NCBI RefSeq assembly: GCF_002726155.1
Contig: NZ_PBSH01000036.1
Coordinates: forward strand, 1-64,000
Source of the DNA: Alcanivorax sp.
GTDB taxonomy: Bacteria > Pseudomonadota > Gammaproteobacteria > Pseudomonadales > Alcanivoracaceae
Direction: 5' to 3'
Length of the DNA stretch: 64,000 nt
Below are positions 35,147 to 49,209 of the stretch, one piece after another. Numbering within the stretch: the stretch's first letter is position 1; every line of letters starts with the position of its first letter. The notes under the pieces were generated by a model. The model was not told the origin of the DNA. It saw only the letters and a list, made by a program, of their open reading frames with translations, and made no database searches. A program made the position numbers and the translations under genes.

Positions 35147-35776
35147 TTACTGTTGTTGCTGAATGACATCCGTGCCTTCAGGCGGCTCGAAGTGGAACAG
35201 GTTGCTGTCGATGCCACCGTTCACGGTCAGACTCTTGAAGTCGATGACCGTCTGCTGGCCCAGTGCATCCTGCAGGCGCATGGATGCCGGCTCGCCGCCC
35301 TTGAAGGTCACATCCAGCTGGTCGAACAGCGGGTCCTGGCCTTTCGGCGTAAGCCGATACGTGACTTCGCCACCCTGATTATCACGTTCAGAAATACTGA
35401 ATGCCTTGGCCACATCGGCAGGCTTGCCACCAAACAGCAGAGCCGGAGTTTGGCCCAGATCCTGGCTCAGGGGACGCACCACTACCTGTTCTAGGTCCTT
35501 GTCGTAAACCCAGACGGTTTTGCCGTCAGAGGCCGCCATCTGCTCGAAGGGAGACTCCGTGAGCCAGTAAAACTGGTTCCCGCGGGCCACCTGAAAACGG
35601 CCTGTGGCTTCCTGCATGTGCGTGCCGCCTTGATCCAGCACCACCTGCTCAAACTCCCCTTTCATGGACTTGAGTGCCTGCAGGCGATCCAGCAGATCAT
35701 CCGTGGCGTCAGCCCATGCGGTAGACGCAAACAAGACAGCAGGCACCAACGTCAGACTCAACAGCAACTTCTTCAT
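35147..35776 (-). CDS. lolA: outer-membrane lipoprotein carrier protein
   Basis: A 209-residue periplasmic chaperone with a signal peptide (MKKLLLSLTLVPAVLFASTAWA, cut after AWA). After it, LLDRLQALKSMKGEFEQVVLDQGG and GRFQVARGNQFYWLTESPFEQ match the LolA beta-barrel. It carries lipoproteins from LolCDE to LolB. It follows ftsK by 9 nt on the same strand, as in E. coli and Pseudomonas. Confidence 0.95.
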   Translation of the reverse strand: MKKLLLSLTLVPAVLFASTAWADATDDLLDRLQALKSMKGEFEQVVLDQGGTHMQEATGRFQVARGNQFYWLTESPFEQMAASDGKTVWVYDKDLEQVVVRPLSQDLGQTPALLFGGKPADVAKAFSISERDNQGGEVTYRLTPKGQDPLFDQLDVTFKGGEPASMRLQDALGQQTVIDFKSLTVNGGIDSNLFHFEPPEGTDVIQQQQ

Positions 35777-35785
35777 TCAATCTCC

Positions 35786-38104
35786 TTATTTGACCGGCGG
35801 CGGCGCGATCACTTCGCGCTGGCCATTGTTACCGGCCTCGGTGACCACCCCTGCCATTTCCATGGCTTCCACCAGGCGGGCGGCACGGTTATAGCCAATT
35901 TTCAGTTTCCGCTGCACGGACGAAATGGACGCACGGCGAGACTCGGTGACGATCGCCACTGCTTCATCGTAAAGCGGGTCATTCTCGTCATCGCTGCCGT
36001 CGCCGGCGCTTTCCATGCCAGGCATCGGTGCATTGAGGTCGCTGCCACCATCGAGAATTTCTTCCAGATAATTGGGCTCGCCGCGCTTGCGCCAATCGTC
36101 ACAAACCCGGTGCACCTCTTCATCTGAGACAAAGGCGCCGTGAACACGTTCCGGAACACTGGTGCCGCCGGGCAAATAAAGCATGTCACCGTGGCCCAGC
36201 AGCTGCTCTGCCCCGCCCTGATCCAGCACGGTACGGGAGTCAATTTTGGACGATACCTGGAAGCCGATGCGCGACGGCACGTTGGCCTTGATCAGGCCAG
36301 TGATCACATCCACTGACGGACGCTGGGTGGCCAGAATCAGATGGATCCCGGCTGCCCGTGCTTTCTGGGCGATACGGGCGATCAGCTCTTCCACCTTCTT
36401 GCCCACGATCATCATCATGTCAGCAAATTCATCTATGACGATCACGATATAAGGCAGGTGCTCGGCCAGCGGCGCCTCCTCATCCAGATTCATTGGGTCA
36501 TCCGGCTTCCACAGCGGGTCCTTCAGGGGCTCGCCTTTCTTCTTGGCGTCGTCCACCTTGCGGTTATAACCGGAGATATTCCGCACCCCCATGGAGGCCA
36601 TCAGACGGTAACGACGCTCCATTTCGCCCACACCCCAACGCAGCGCACCGGCCGCTTCCTTCATGTCGGTGACCACCGGGGTGAGCAAGTGCGGAATGCC
36701 ATCGTAGACCGCCAGTTCCAGCATTTTGGGATCGATCAAAATCAGGCGAACATCATCCGGGCTGGATTTGAACAGCATGGACAGCAGCATGGCGTTTACG
36801 CCCACGGACTTACCGGAACCGGTGGTACCGGCCACCAGCAAATGGGGCATTTTGGCCAGATCGGCCATCACCGGGCCGCCGGAAATGTCCTTGCCCAGCG
36901 CCATGGTCAACGGCGACGGTGCCTGGTCAAACATCTGTGTGCCGACCACTTCCGTGAAGCGGATCATTTCCCGTTGTTCGTTGGGAATCTCGATCCCCAC
37001 GGTGGTCTTGCCGGGAATGACTTCCACCACACGCACGCTGATCACTGCCAGGGAACGGGCCAGATCCTTGGCCAAATTGGTGATCTTGGAGACTTTAATG
37101 CCTGCTGCCGGCTGAATCTCGAAGCGGGTAATCACCGGGCCAGGCTGCACCGCCACCACTTCCGCCTCGATATTGAAATCCTTGAGCTTGATTTCCAGCA
37201 GGCGAGACATGCCCTCCAGGGCCTCTTCAGAGTAACCGCCCGTGGATTCTTCCACCGCATCCAGCAGGCCTACAGGAGGCAGCTCACCGGACACTTCCGT
37301 GGTAAACAATTTCTGCTGTTTTTCTTTCTGAACCCGCGCGCTTTTTTCCACCGGCTTGGCGGGTTTGGCAATTTTCGGCGGGGTTCGCGTTTCTGCCTTT
37401 TTCTTCGCCTCGGTAATGACCTTGGCGCGCTTCTCGTGGGCTTCTTTCTTCTGTCGCTGCTCTTCGCGCTGGCGTTTTCGTGCCTGCCACCAGGCCGGCA
37501 CTTTCTCGATAGCACCGAGCACCAGCGCGCCCAGCCCTTCAGCCAAAGCGATCCAGGACAAATCGGTAAAGATGGTCACGCCAATGAGAAACAGCGCTAC
37601 CATCATCAAGGTACCGCCCAGCGGGTTGAACCCGGCCAGGGAGGCATCACCGACCTCATGACCGAGAATGCCCCCGGCGCCTTCCGGCAGCGTATCGCCC
37701 ACGGTGAAATGCATGTATGACAGCGCGGTGCCCGCCAGCATAGTCAGGATAAAGCCCACCAAACGCAGGCTGAACAGCGGCCAGCTCCCCGGCAACCCGG
37801 CATGACGCTCACGCAACACCTTACCGGCCCAAAAGCCCAACAGCACCGGAAACAGGTAGGCCATATAGCCAAACAGACCCAGCAGCAGGTCGGCGCTGAA
37901 CGCCCCTACCCGCCCCATGGCATTGCGGACCGCATCCACGTTGCCCACATAGGACCAGCCGGGATCACGGCTATCGAAACTGATTAACGCCAGCAGCAGG
38001 TAAAGGGAAAAGGCAATCAGAGCAATCACCATGCCTTCCACCAAACCGCGTTTGAGATGGCGGGAAAACCCGGACTGTCCTTGCCCGGCAACCGTTTTAC
38101 TCAC
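35786..38104 (-). CDS. ftsK: DNA translocase FtsK
   Basis: A 772-residue translocase. Four or five membrane helices occupy residues 24-190 or so, a short Lys/Glu-rich linker about 195-285, then the motor with Walker [16 protein letters not shown] and Walker [14 protein letters not shown], and the C-terminal gamma winged helix ([32 protein letters not shown]) that reads KOPS and activates XerCD at dif. The linker is far shorter than in E. coli FtsK (1329 residues), which is normal outside enterobacteria. Confidence 0.96.
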   Translation of the reverse strand: MSKTVAGQGQSGFSRHLKRGLVEGMVIALIAFSLYLLLALISFDSRDPGWSYVGNVDAVRNAMGRVGAFSADLLLGLFGYMAYLFPVLLGFWAGKVLRERHAGLPGSWPLFSLRLVGFILTMLAGTALSYMHFTVGDTLPEGAGGILGHEVGDASLAGFNPLGGTLMMVALFLIGVTIFTDLSWIALAEGLGALVLGAIEKVPAWWQARKRQREEQRQKKEAHEKRAKVITEAKKKAETRTPPKIAKPAKPVEKSARVQKEKQQKLFTTEVSGELPPVGLLDAVEESTGGYSEEALEGMSRLLEIKLKDFNIEAEVVAVQPGPVITRFEIQPAAGIKVSKITNLAKDLARSLAVISVRVVEVIPGKTTVGIEIPNEQREMIRFTEVVGTQMFDQAPSPLTMALGKDISGGPVMADLAKMPHLLVAGTTGSGKSVGVNAMLLSMLFKSSPDDVRLILIDPKMLELAVYDGIPHLLTPVVTDMKEAAGALRWGVGEMERRYRLMASMGVRNISGYNRKVDDAKKKGEPLKDPLWKPDDPMNLDEEAPLAEHLPYIVIVIDEFADMMMIVGKKVEELIARIAQKARAAGIHLILATQRPSVDVITGLIKANVPSRIGFQVSSKIDSRTVLDQGGAEQLLGHGDMLYLPGGTSVPERVHGAFVSDEEVHRVCDDWRKRGEPNYLEEILDGGSDLNAPMPGMESAGDGSDDENDPLYDEAVAIVTESRRASISSVQRKLKIGYNRAARLVEAMEMAGVVTEAGNNGQREVIAPPPVK

Positions 38105-39404
<1,300 letters not shown>

Positions 39405-39424
39405 TAGACCCGGAGGGCCACCGC

Positions 39425-40141
39425 ATGGTGCCATGGCTGGAAGCTGGGGAGCCTTTCCCTGATACCCGCCTCGCCCTCACCGACCCGGACGGCCTGCTGG
39501 CTGCCGGGTCGGATCTCCACCCGCAAACCCTGCTGCAGGCGTATTCCGCCGGCATCTTCCCCTGGTACAACGCGGAAACCCAACCCATTCTGTGGTGGAG
39601 TCCGGCGCCCCGCTGTGTGATCTGGCTGGAGCAGCTGCATGTCAGCCGCAGCCTGTCCCGGCATCTACGTCAGGCGGATTTCACCGTCACCGTTGATCGC
39701 GACTTTGAAACAGTGATGCGCACCTGCGCCGCCCCGCGCCAGGGCGAACCCGGTACCTGGATCAGCGAGGAAGTAATAGAGGCCTACTGCCGATTACACC
39801 AACTTGGCTACGCCCACAGCGTGGAAATCTGGCAAAACGGCACCCTGGCGGGCTGCTTGTACGGCATTCAGCTGGGCCAGGTATTTTTTGGTGAATCCAT
39901 GGCCTCGCCCCAGCGCAATGGCTCCAAAGTAGCACTGGTGGTGCTGCGCAACCTGGCCCGCACACTGGATATCCGCCTGCTTGATGCCCAGATCGAGAAC
40001 CCTCATCTCATCTCCATGGGGGCCGAGATGATCCCCCGCGACGCCTTTGAGCGATGCCTTCGGGACTGGATTCCGGCCCAGCCCGCTCCTGTTCCCTGGC
40101 CAGATGGCCGGTTCGACTGGGCCACTCTGCAAGCCCTGTAA
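39425..40141 (+). CDS. aat: leucyl/phenylalanyl-tRNA-protein transferase
   Basis: A 238-residue aminoacyl transferase that adds Leu or Phe to proteins with N-terminal Lys or Arg, making them N-degrons. The signature GLLAAGSDLHPQTLLQAYSAGIFPWYN (residues 21-47), WWSPAPRCV and GCLYGIQLGQVFFGESMAS are strongly conserved. It is followed within 50 nt by bpt, and the reader ClpS with ClpA is encoded 3 kb away, so the N-degron pathway is collected here. Confidence 0.97.
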   Translation: MVPWLEAGEPFPDTRLALTDPDGLLAAGSDLHPQTLLQAYSAGIFPWYNAETQPILWWSPAPRCVIWLEQLHVSRSLSRHLRQADFTVTVDRDFETVMRTCAAPRQGEPGTWISEEVIEAYCRLHQLGYAHSVEIWQNGTLAGCLYGIQLGQVFFGESMASPQRNGSKVALVVLRNLARTLDIRLLDAQIENPHLISMGAEMIPRDAFERCLRDWIPAQPAPVPWPDGRFDWATLQAL

Positions 40142-40190
40142 TCCGCATGTCAGGCTTTTTAGCCCTCCTGCCCTGAGCTACACTTGCACC

Positions 40191-40919
40191 ATGACTGACT
40201 TGTCCACGCTGCGCTTTTTCCGCACACCCGCCCATAGCTGCAGCTACCTGGAAGACCGCCAGGCCTCCACACTGTTTGTGGACCCGCAGGCCCAGCTATC
40301 ACCGGAGCTCTATAGCGAATTGAGCCTGCTGGGGTTTCGCCGCAGCGGTGATTATCTGTATCGCCCGCATTGCGATAGCTGCAATGCCTGCATTCCTGCC
40401 CGGGTCCGCGTGGATGACTTCCGGCCGCGCCGGCGCCATCGTCGCATCCTCAAGAATAACGCCGACCTGGCGGTGAACCGGGAGCCGGCCCGCTTCAGTC
40501 GCGAGCTGTACAACCTTTATGCCAGCTACATCAATGACCGCCATGGCGATGGCGACATGTACCCGCCCTCGGAAGAACAGTTCACCAATTTTCTGACCTG
40601 CGAATGGGCCGACACCCATTTCTACGGATTTCGCCAGAAAGGCAAACTGCTAGCCGTGGCCGTCACCGACCAGCTCGACGATGGGCTCTCTGCGGTGTAC
40701 ACCTTCTTTGATCCTGCCTTGCCCGAGCGCAGCCTTGGGGTCATGGCGCTGCTGTGGCAGATCGAACAGTGCCAGCGATTGCAGCTTCCTTACCTGTATC
40801 TGGGCTATTGGATTCGCCAATGCCAGAAAATGAGCTACAAGAGCCAGTACCGTCCACTGGAAATTCTCGCTAGCGGAAGCTGGAAAGAACACGCCGAGCC
40901 CAGTGATTCCGGGGGTTAA
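40191..40919 (+). CDS. bpt: aspartate/glutamate leucyltransferase
   Basis: A 242-residue ATE-like transferase that attaches Leu to N-terminal Asp or Glu. The start is the ATG at 40191; the frame is open back to 40047 inside aat, but that part is antisense-free overlap without family similarity. The N-terminal domain has HSCSYLEDRQASTLFVDP and CNACIPARV with its Cys pair, and the GNAT-like C-terminal domain has YTFFDPALPERSLGVMALLWQIE and YWI-x-C. It completes the leucylation branch of the N-degron pathway with aat, clpS and clpA. Confidence 0.93.
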   Translation: MTDLSTLRFFRTPAHSCSYLEDRQASTLFVDPQAQLSPELYSELSLLGFRRSGDYLYRPHCDSCNACIPARVRVDDFRPRRRHRRILKNNADLAVNREPARFSRELYNLYASYINDRHGDGDMYPPSEEQFTNFLTCEWADTHFYGFRQKGKLLAVAVTDQLDDGLSAVYTFFDPALPERSLGVMALLWQIEQCQRLQLPYLYLGYWIRQCQKMSYKSQYRPLEILASGSWKEHAEPSDSGG

Positions 40920-41019
40920 GGCTTTCTCTGCACCCTTTTTCCAACTTCTTTTGCAGCCAAGGCCCTTTTACGGCACAATTGCGCGTCGCTAATAGCCGGT
41001 AACCCAAGGTATTTGTTGG

Positions 41020-41238
41020 ATGGCGAAAGAAGAGCAAATCGAACTCGAAGGTGTCATCGTTGATACCCTGCCCAACACGATGTTTCGTGTGAAGCTGGAC
41101 AACGGTCATGTAATTACGGCCCATATCTCCGGGAAGATGCGTAAGTTTTATATCCGCATCCTCACAGGGGATCGTGTAAAAGTGGAAATGTCTCCCTACG
41201 ATCTCACCAAGGGACGCATCACTTTCCGGATGAAATAA
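41020..41238 (+). CDS. infA: translation initiation factor IF-1
   Basis: A 72-residue S1/OB-fold protein: [42 protein letters not shown] is nearly identical to IF-1 of other gammaproteobacteria. It binds the A site of the 30S subunit during initiation. It follows bpt by 100 nt and ends at a strong bidirectional terminator. Confidence 0.98.
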   Translation: MAKEEQIELEGVIVDTLPNTMFRVKLDNGHVITAHISGKMRKFYIRILTGDRVKVEMSPYDLTKGRITFRMK

Positions 41239-41265
41239 CCCGGAACGGCTCCGGCCGGATACACC

Positions 41266-41300
41266 AACAAAAAAACCCGGCATTGCCGGGTTTTTTTGTT
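41266..41300. terminator. bidirectional terminator between infA and clpA
   Basis: CCCGGC-ATT-GCCGGG flanked by A7 on the left and T7 on the right, with the A and T runs extending the stem. It can stop infA transcripts (plus) and clpA transcripts (minus). Confidence 0.92.
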
Positions 41301-41370
41301 GGTTCTGCGTGGCCAGGACAAGACAGACGAGCACCTTGCTATAAGGGAAAGGTGCCCTGCTGTCTTTGGT

Positions 41371-43635
41371 CTACGCGGGTTCCGCTGTGGCCGCTTCTAC
41401 GGAAAGCACCAGTTCCCCGTCTTTTTCGGTGATATTGACCTGCCCTCCGGCACTGGCCAACTCGCCGAACAGCAGTTTCTCTGCCAACGGTTTCTTGATT
41501 TTTTCCTGGAGCAGACGCGCCATGGGGCGTGCCCCCATGTCTTTGTCGTAGCCCTTCTCAGCCAACCATGCGCGGGCGGCGTCATCCACGTTCAGCACCA
41601 CACCACGCTCATCAAGCTGGGCCTGCAGTTCCACCAGGAACTTGTCGACCACACCCAGAATCACCTTGCTGGTGAGCGGCAGGAACTGGATGGTGCCATC
41701 CAGACGGTTGCGGAATTCCGGCGTGAACACCTTCTTGAGCATTTCCATGCCATCGGTACTGTTGTCCTGTTCGGTAAAGCCGATAGAACGCTTGTTCAGT
41801 ACCTCCGCGCCCGCATTGGTGGTCATGATCAGGATCACATTACGGAAGTCCGCCTTACGACCGTTATTGTCGGTCAGCGTGGCATTGTCCATAACCTGCA
41901 GCAGGATATTGAACACTTCCGGGTGCGCCTTCTCGATTTCATCCAGCAACAGCACACAGTGCGGCGTCTTGGTGATCGCTTCGGTGAGCAAGCCGCCCTG
42001 ATCAAAGCCCACATAGCCGGGAGGCGCGCCAATCAGACGGCTTACAGTATGGCGCTCCATATACTCGGACATATCGAAGCGCACCAGCTCTACGCCCAAT
42101 GCGCGGGCCAACTGACGGCTCACTTCGGTTTTACCCACCCCGGTTGGGCCGGCAAACATGAAGCTGCCAATGGGCTTATTTTCACCCTTGAGGCCCGCGC
42201 GGGACAACTTGATCGCCGCCGAGATGGTGTCGATGGCCTCATCCTGGCCAAACACGGTCATCTTCAGGTCACGCTCGAGGTTACGCAGCAGCTCCTTGTC
42301 GGAAGAAGACACCTGTTTGGGGGGAATACGGGCGATCTTGGCCACCATATCCTCCACATCGGTTTCCTCAATAGTGTGCTTGCGCAAGTCTTCCGGGCGC
42401 AGCCGCTGCCAGGCGCCCACCTCGTCAATGACGTCGATGGCCTTGTCCGGCAGATAGCGGTCGTTGATGTAACGGGCACTCAGCTCGGCCGCCGCTTTCA
42501 GCGCCGCATCCGTGTAGCTCACGTCGTGATGGGCCTCAAAACGGCTTTTCAAGCCTTTGAGAATGCCCACCGTGTCTTCCACGGACGGCTCAACCACATC
42601 GATCTTCTGGAACCGACGCGACAGCGCCCGGTCCTTCTCGAACACGCCCCGGTATTCCTGGAACGTGGTCGAGCCCATGCATTTAAGCTCACCGGATGCC
42701 AGCAACGGCTTGAGCAGATTGGAAGCATCCATCACTCCGCCAGAGGCCGCACCGGCGCCGATGATCGTGTGGATTTCATCGATAAAGAGAATCGAGTTGG
42801 GCTCTTTCTTCAGCTCCGCCAGCAGGGTTTTCAAGCGTTTTTCGAAGTCGCCACGGTACTTGGTACCGGCCAGCAGTGCGCCCAGATCCAGTGAATACAC
42901 CACCGCGTCCAGCAAGGGCTCGGGCACCTGCTTTTCCACGATCATCCGCGCCAGCCCCTCGGCAATGGCGGTTTTGCCGACACCCGGCTCGCCAACCAGC
43001 AAAGGGTTGTTCTTGCGGCGACGGCAGAGAATCTGCGCTGCCCGCTCAATCTCGAACGCACGCCCCACCAGCGGATCGATGCGATCTTCGCGGGCCATCT
43101 CGTTCAGGTTGGTGGCGTAATTATCCAGCGCGCTGGCTGGCGCGCCTTCTGCACCCGCCTCCATTTCCTGCTCAGTTTCAATGGAAGGCGCGTCGTCTTC
43201 GATCTGGGAAATGCCATGGGCAATGAAATTGACGATATCCAGGCGATGAATGTCCTGACAGTTAAGGAAATAAACCGCCTGACTCTCCTGTTCGTTAAAG
43301 ATGGCCACCAGCACGTTTGCTCCGCTGACCTCTTTCTTGCCCGAGGACTGCACGCTGAACACAGCACGCTGCAGCACCCGCTGAAAGCCCAGTGTCGGCT
43401 GGGTATCGCGCTCCGGATCCGTGTCCGGCAGCAGCGGTGTTGAATCCTCGATAAACTGGGATAACGCATCACGCAATTCATCCAGGTCTGCGGCGCAAGC
43501 ACGCAGGACCTCGACGGCCGCCTCGTTATCCAGCAGCGCCAGCAGCAAATGCTCCACGGTCATAAACTCATGACGGTGGCCACGTGCGTGGCGAAACGCC
43601 TCGTTAAGCGTCATTTCAAGTTCTTTGCTGAGCAT
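41371..43635 (-). CDS. clpA: ClpA ATPase of the Clp protease
   Basis: A 754-residue class I HSP100 unfoldase. N domain at 1-145 (SKELEMTLNEAFRHARGHRHEFMTVEHLLLALL), D1 with Walker A GEPGVGKTAIAEGLA and Walker B LFIDEIHTIIGAG, D2 with Walker A GPTGVGKTEVSRQLA and Walker B LLLDEIEKAH. The IGF/L-type loop for ClpP is expected near the KRSIGFT segment. It unfolds substrates delivered by ClpS. It is 33 nt downstream of clpS on the same strand. Confidence 0.97.
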   Translation of the reverse strand: MLSKELEMTLNEAFRHARGHRHEFMTVEHLLLALLDNEAAVEVLRACAADLDELRDALSQFIEDSTPLLPDTDPERDTQPTLGFQRVLQRAVFSVQSSGKKEVSGANVLVAIFNEQESQAVYFLNCQDIHRLDIVNFIAHGISQIEDDAPSIETEQEMEAGAEGAPASALDNYATNLNEMAREDRIDPLVGRAFEIERAAQILCRRRKNNPLLVGEPGVGKTAIAEGLARMIVEKQVPEPLLDAVVYSLDLGALLAGTKYRGDFEKRLKTLLAELKKEPNSILFIDEIHTIIGAGAASGGVMDASNLLKPLLASGELKCMGSTTFQEYRGVFEKDRALSRRFQKIDVVEPSVEDTVGILKGLKSRFEAHHDVSYTDAALKAAAELSARYINDRYLPDKAIDVIDEVGAWQRLRPEDLRKHTIEETDVEDMVAKIARIPPKQVSSSDKELLRNLERDLKMTVFGQDEAIDTISAAIKLSRAGLKGENKPIGSFMFAGPTGVGKTEVSRQLARALGVELVRFDMSEYMERHTVSRLIGAPPGYVGFDQGGLLTEAITKTPHCVLLLDEIEKAHPEVFNILLQVMDNATLTDNNGRKADFRNVILIMTTNAGAEVLNKRSIGFTEQDNSTDGMEMLKKVFTPEFRNRLDGTIQFLPLTSKVILGVVDKFLVELQAQLDERGVVLNVDDAARAWLAEKGYDKDMGARPMARLLQEKIKKPLAEKLLFGELASAGGQVNITEKDGELVLSVEAATAEPA

Positions 43636-43668
43636 AAGGCTACCTCACTGCATGGGCCCGCAAGGGCA

Positions 43669-44058
43669 TCAGGCCTGTTCTACCTGACACATCAGCGGAT
43701 GCTGATTCTCCCGGGCGTATTCCACCACTTGCGTGGCTTTTGTTTCGGCGATGTCCTGGGGATACACCCCGCACACCGCCTTTCCTTCAGTGTGCACCGT
43801 GAGCATGACCCGCGTGGCCTGCTCACGGCCCAGATTGAAGAAGTCTTCCAGTATCTCTACCACAAAATCCATCGGGGTGTAGTCGTCGTTCAACATCAAC
43901 ACCTTATACATGGATGGCGGCTTAAGCTTTGGCTTGGCCTCTTCCACGGCCATGTCACCGTGCCGATCCGGGTCTGAGGGGGAATCTGCCGGCCCGCCGC
44001 GTAGCGTGCCTGTTTCGTCAATCATTACCGGATGCCAATCTTGCTGATGCCAATTCAT
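43669..44058 (-). CDS. clpS: ClpS adaptor
   Basis: A 129-residue adaptor whose conserved core begins near residue 48: [28 protein letters not shown], with the Asn-Asp-Asp and the MDFVV pocket that reads N-terminal Leu, Phe, Tyr and Trp. The first 40 residues are acidic and variable. I keep the ATG at 44058, which has GAGG just upstream; ATGs at 44025 and 43953 would shorten the tail. ClpS hands N-degron substrates to ClpA. Confidence 0.95.
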   Translation of the reverse strand: MNWHQQDWHPVMIDETGTLRGGPADSPSDPDRHGDMAVEEAKPKLKPPSMYKVLMLNDDYTPMDFVVEILEDFFNLGREQATRVMLTVHTEGKAVCGVYPQDIAETKATQVVEYARENQHPLMCQVEQA

Positions 44059-44297
44059 AAAGCCTCAAAACCGTTGTAACCCTGCTGGCGTCAGCAGGCA
44101 ATGAAGAAATGATGGGTGGTCGGTGTTTTTTCAATCCCCCCGCTGCAAATCAATTCCAATGGATGATTTCACGGGGTTGACACCCTGCTGTGCATGTTTA
44201 AAAGTTGCACAATAGACTCAGGTGCCAGTTTACCGCAGCAGGCAGCCCGAGGATAAAAATAAACATATTCGCCATTGGATAGGCAGAGGGAAGGACC

Positions 44298-44552
44298 ATG
44301 GCAACGGGACGAGTAAAGTGGTTTAACAACGCCAAGGGCTACGGTTTTGTACGCCCGGACGAAGGGGGCGAAGACCTGTTCGTCCATTATTCCTACATAC
44401 AGATGGACGGCTACAAAAGCCTGAAAGCCGGGCAGCCCGTGGAATACGAGGTGCAACCGGCCAACAAGGGTTTCCACGCCATCAACCTGCGTGCCAACGA
44501 AGAAGCCAGTAACGAAGAAGGCGCCACTGAAGATCAGTCGACGCCTTCCTGA
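44298..44552 (+). CDS. cspD: cold-shock domain protein CspD-like
   Basis: An 84-residue protein: cold-shock domain at 1-68 with RNP1 KGYGFVRP and RNP2 LFVHYSYI, and an acidic tail (NEEASNEEGATEDQ). Placement next to clpS-clpA is the CspD arrangement. It binds single-stranded nucleic acid; E. coli CspD inhibits replication in stationary phase. TTGACA at 44177 with an A+T-rich stretch 15-17 bases further could be its promoter. It is divergent from clpS. Confidence 0.9.
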   Translation: MATGRVKWFNNAKGYGFVRPDEGGEDLFVHYSYIQMDGYKSLKAGQPVEYEVQPANKGFHAINLRANEEASNEEGATEDQSTPS

Positions 44553-44580
44553 CCCGCCCTGCCTGCTGGCGGGTCTCATT
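44551..44580. terminator. hairpin between cspD and icd
   Basis: GACCCGCC and GGCGGGTC form an 8-bp stem with a 9-nt loop that overlaps the cspD stop codon; only a weak T-containing tail follows. It may terminate cspD. Confidence 0.45.
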
Positions 44581-44596
44581 GATTCATCCGGGCGCC

Positions 44597-45859
44597 TCAG
44601 GCGCCCATATGCTCAATCACCGCATTACCAAACTCTGAACACGTTAACAGCGTTGCGTCGGGCATCAGCCGCTCGAAGTCGTAGGTCACCGTCTTCGCCG
44701 CAATCGCGCCTTCCACGCCGTTGATGATACGGTCCGCCGCATCGTTCCACCCCATGTGGCGCAACATCATTTCCGCAGACAGAATCAACGAACCCGGGTT
44801 GACCTTGTCCTGGCCGGCGTACTTGGGCGCCGTGCCGTGGGTGGCCTCGAACAGGGATACAGAGCCGCCGATGTTGGCCCCCGGTGCAATCCCAATCCCC
44901 CCTACTTCCGCTGCCAGCGCATCAGAAATGTAGTCCCCGTTCAGGTTCAGCGTGGCGATCACGCTGTAGTCCGCCGGGCGCATCAGGATCTGCTGCAGGA
45001 ACGCATCGGCAATCACATCCTTGATGATGATTTCCTTACCGGTACTGGGGTTTTTCATGGTCATCCAGGGCCCGCCATCCAGCAATTCAGCCCCGAAACG
45101 TTCCCCGGCAAGCTGGTAACCCCAATCCTTAAAAGCCCCCTCGGTGTATTTCATGATGTTGCCCTTGTGCACCAGGGTGACCGAATCCTTGTCATTGTCG
45201 ATGGCGTACTGGATCGCCTTGCGCACCAGGCGCTGCGTCCCTTCGCGGGACACCGGCTTGACGCCGATCCCACAGCCTTCCGGGAAGCGAATCTGGGTTA
45301 CGCCCATTTCTTCACGCAGGAAACGGATCAGTTTGGTGGCTTCCGGGCTGTCCGCCGCCCACTCAATACCCGCATAGATATCTTCGGAGTTCTCACGGAA
45401 GATAATCATGTCGGTAAGTTCAGGATGTACAACGGGGCTGGGAACACCTTCAAAATAGCGCACCGGACGCATACAGGTGTACAGGTCCAGCTCTTGGCGC
45501 AGAGACACGTTCAGAGAGCGGATGCCACCGCCCACCGGTGTGGTCAACGGGCCCTTGATGCCCACCGTGAACTCTCGCAGGGCTTCCAGGGTTTCTTCCG
45601 GCAGCCACTCATCGGGTCCGTATACAACCGTGGCTTTTTCCCCGGCAAACACTTCCATCCAGGTAATGCCACGCTTGGTGCCGTAGGCTTTTTCCACAGC
45701 GGCATTAACGACTTTGATCATCACTGGTGAAATATCGACACCAATGCCATCCCCTTCGATATAAGGAATAATCGGATGATTGGGGACATTCAGGGACAGG
45801 TCCGCATTAACCGTGATTTTGTCACCGTCTGCAGGAACCGTGATCTTTTGGTATCCCAT
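44597..45859 (-). CDS. icd: NADP-dependent isocitrate dehydrogenase, dimeric
   Basis: A 420-residue isocitrate dehydrogenase of the E. coli type. N-terminal [15 protein letters not shown], the substrate Ser region [19 protein letters not shown] with the regulatory serine, and the NADP-site region [30 protein letters not shown] are present. It oxidises isocitrate to 2-oxoglutarate. In bacteria with a glyoxylate shunt the serine can be phosphorylated by AceK; malate synthase is encoded at 58.4 kb. A second, unrelated isocitrate dehydrogenase lies directly upstream. Confidence 0.97.
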   Translation of the reverse strand: MGYQKITVPADGDKITVNADLSLNVPNHPIIPYIEGDGIGVDISPVMIKVVNAAVEKAYGTKRGITWMEVFAGEKATVVYGPDEWLPEETLEALREFTVGIKGPLTTPVGGGIRSLNVSLRQELDLYTCMRPVRYFEGVPSPVVHPELTDMIIFRENSEDIYAGIEWAADSPEATKLIRFLREEMGVTQIRFPEGCGIGVKPVSREGTQRLVRKAIQYAIDNDKDSVTLVHKGNIMKYTEGAFKDWGYQLAGERFGAELLDGGPWMTMKNPSTGKEIIIKDVIADAFLQQILMRPADYSVIATLNLNGDYISDALAAEVGGIGIAPGANIGGSVSLFEATHGTAPKYAGQDKVNPGSLILSAEMMLRHMGWNDAADRIINGVEGAIAAKTVTYDFERLMPDATLLTCSEFGNAVIEHMGA

Positions 45860-46153
45860 CTACACTTCTCCCTCTGAATAAAAGCGAATTCGGCCTCTGC
45901 TCGCGAGTATAGCATCGAGCTAAAGGTTGGGTGGAGCACCGGTTTGGCACTTAAGTGATCTGCGACAAGGGGCGTGTCGTAACGGAGGGAATCCGGCGAT
46001 TGAACTCAATAGCCGGCATCAGAGGAATTGTTGAAACGCCTTACAGGGCAAGCCCTGAAGCACACATCTGCTGTGCTTTGTAGCCAGGCGAATAGCACGC
46101 CCGATGCCACAAAACTCAACAGCTGCACACTTCATCAATCAGGCAATAGCCCG

Positions 46154-48445
<2,292 letters not shown>

Positions 48446-48585
48446 TCAGCGGGCACCCAACAGGAGTGCTCCCTCCGAATAAAACTGTATTCTGCATAGG
48501 CTGGCGAGTATAGCACTGACCGTTTAGCCTTGTTAGGACAAGCGGTAGCAACCGCAGACCAACAACAGTCATCGATACTCACCCC

Positions 48586-49209
48586 ATGGCGCAATTGATC
48601 TTACTTAACAAACCGTTTCAGGTCCTCTCCCAGTTCAGCGACGACCAGGGCCGGCGAACCTTGCGCGAGTGCGTGCCAGTGCCTGGCGTATACCCTGCCG
48701 GTCGACTGGACTGGGATTCTGAAGGCCTGTTGTTGCTGACCGATGACGGTGCCCTGCAGGCACGCATCAGCGATCCGCGGTTCAAGCTTCCCAAAACCTA
48801 TCTGGTTCAAGTGGAAGGCAAGCCCGGGGGGCAGGAACTGCAAAAATTACGCCAAGGCATCACCCTGAAGGATGGCCCCACGCGCCCGGCCAAGGTCGAA
48901 CTGATCGAGCCTCCCGCGTTGTGGCCGCGCAATCCGCCCGTGCGTTCGCGTAAAACCGTACCGGATAGCTGGCTCAGGCTCACTATAGACGAAGGTCGAA
49001 ACCGGCAGGTGCGGCGAATGACCGCAGCCATCGGCCACCCTACCCTGCGGCTGGTTCGCTGGCAGATTGGCGAGTGGCGCATTGACGCCCTTGCCCCCGG
49101 GGAGTGGCGCGCTATGACGGTTCACGCGCCGAAGCCGCCTGCAGCCAGGCAGCGGCGGCCTCGTCATCGCTCTGGCGGGCCTCGACCCAAATCCAGCGGC
49201 CCTCGATAA
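48586..49209 (+). CDS. rluE: 23S rRNA pseudouridine synthase RluE-like
   Basis: A 207-residue RsuA/RluE-family pseudouridine synthase. The catalytic motif PAGRLDWDSEGLLLLTDDG with its Asp is at about 42-60, and RQVRRMTAAIGHPTLRLVR is the C-terminal family motif. There is no S4 domain, as in RluE, which modifies U2457 of 23S rRNA. The last 25 residues are basic and Pro-rich. They are encoded by DNA that also encodes the C-terminus of MoaE on the other strand; the overlap is 98 nt. Confidence 0.88.
   Translation: MAQLILLNKPFQVLSQFSDDQGRRTLRECVPVPGVYPAGRLDWDSEGLLLLTDDGALQARISDPRFKLPKTYLVQVEGKPGGQELQKLRQGITLKDGPTRPAKVELIEPPALWPRNPPVRSRKTVPDSWLRLTIDEGRNRQVRRMTAAIGHPTLRLVRWQIGEWRIDALAPGEWRAMTVHAPKPPAARQRRPRHRSGGPRPKSSGPR

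Noticed and set aside
36341..37720. A 459-codon plus-strand frame opposite ftsK
   Set aside because: Antisense shadow of a well-supported gene with no domain or ribosome binding site.
41296..42894. A 532-codon plus-strand frame opposite clpA
   Set aside because: Antisense shadow; low-complexity His/Gln-rich translation with no family resemblance.
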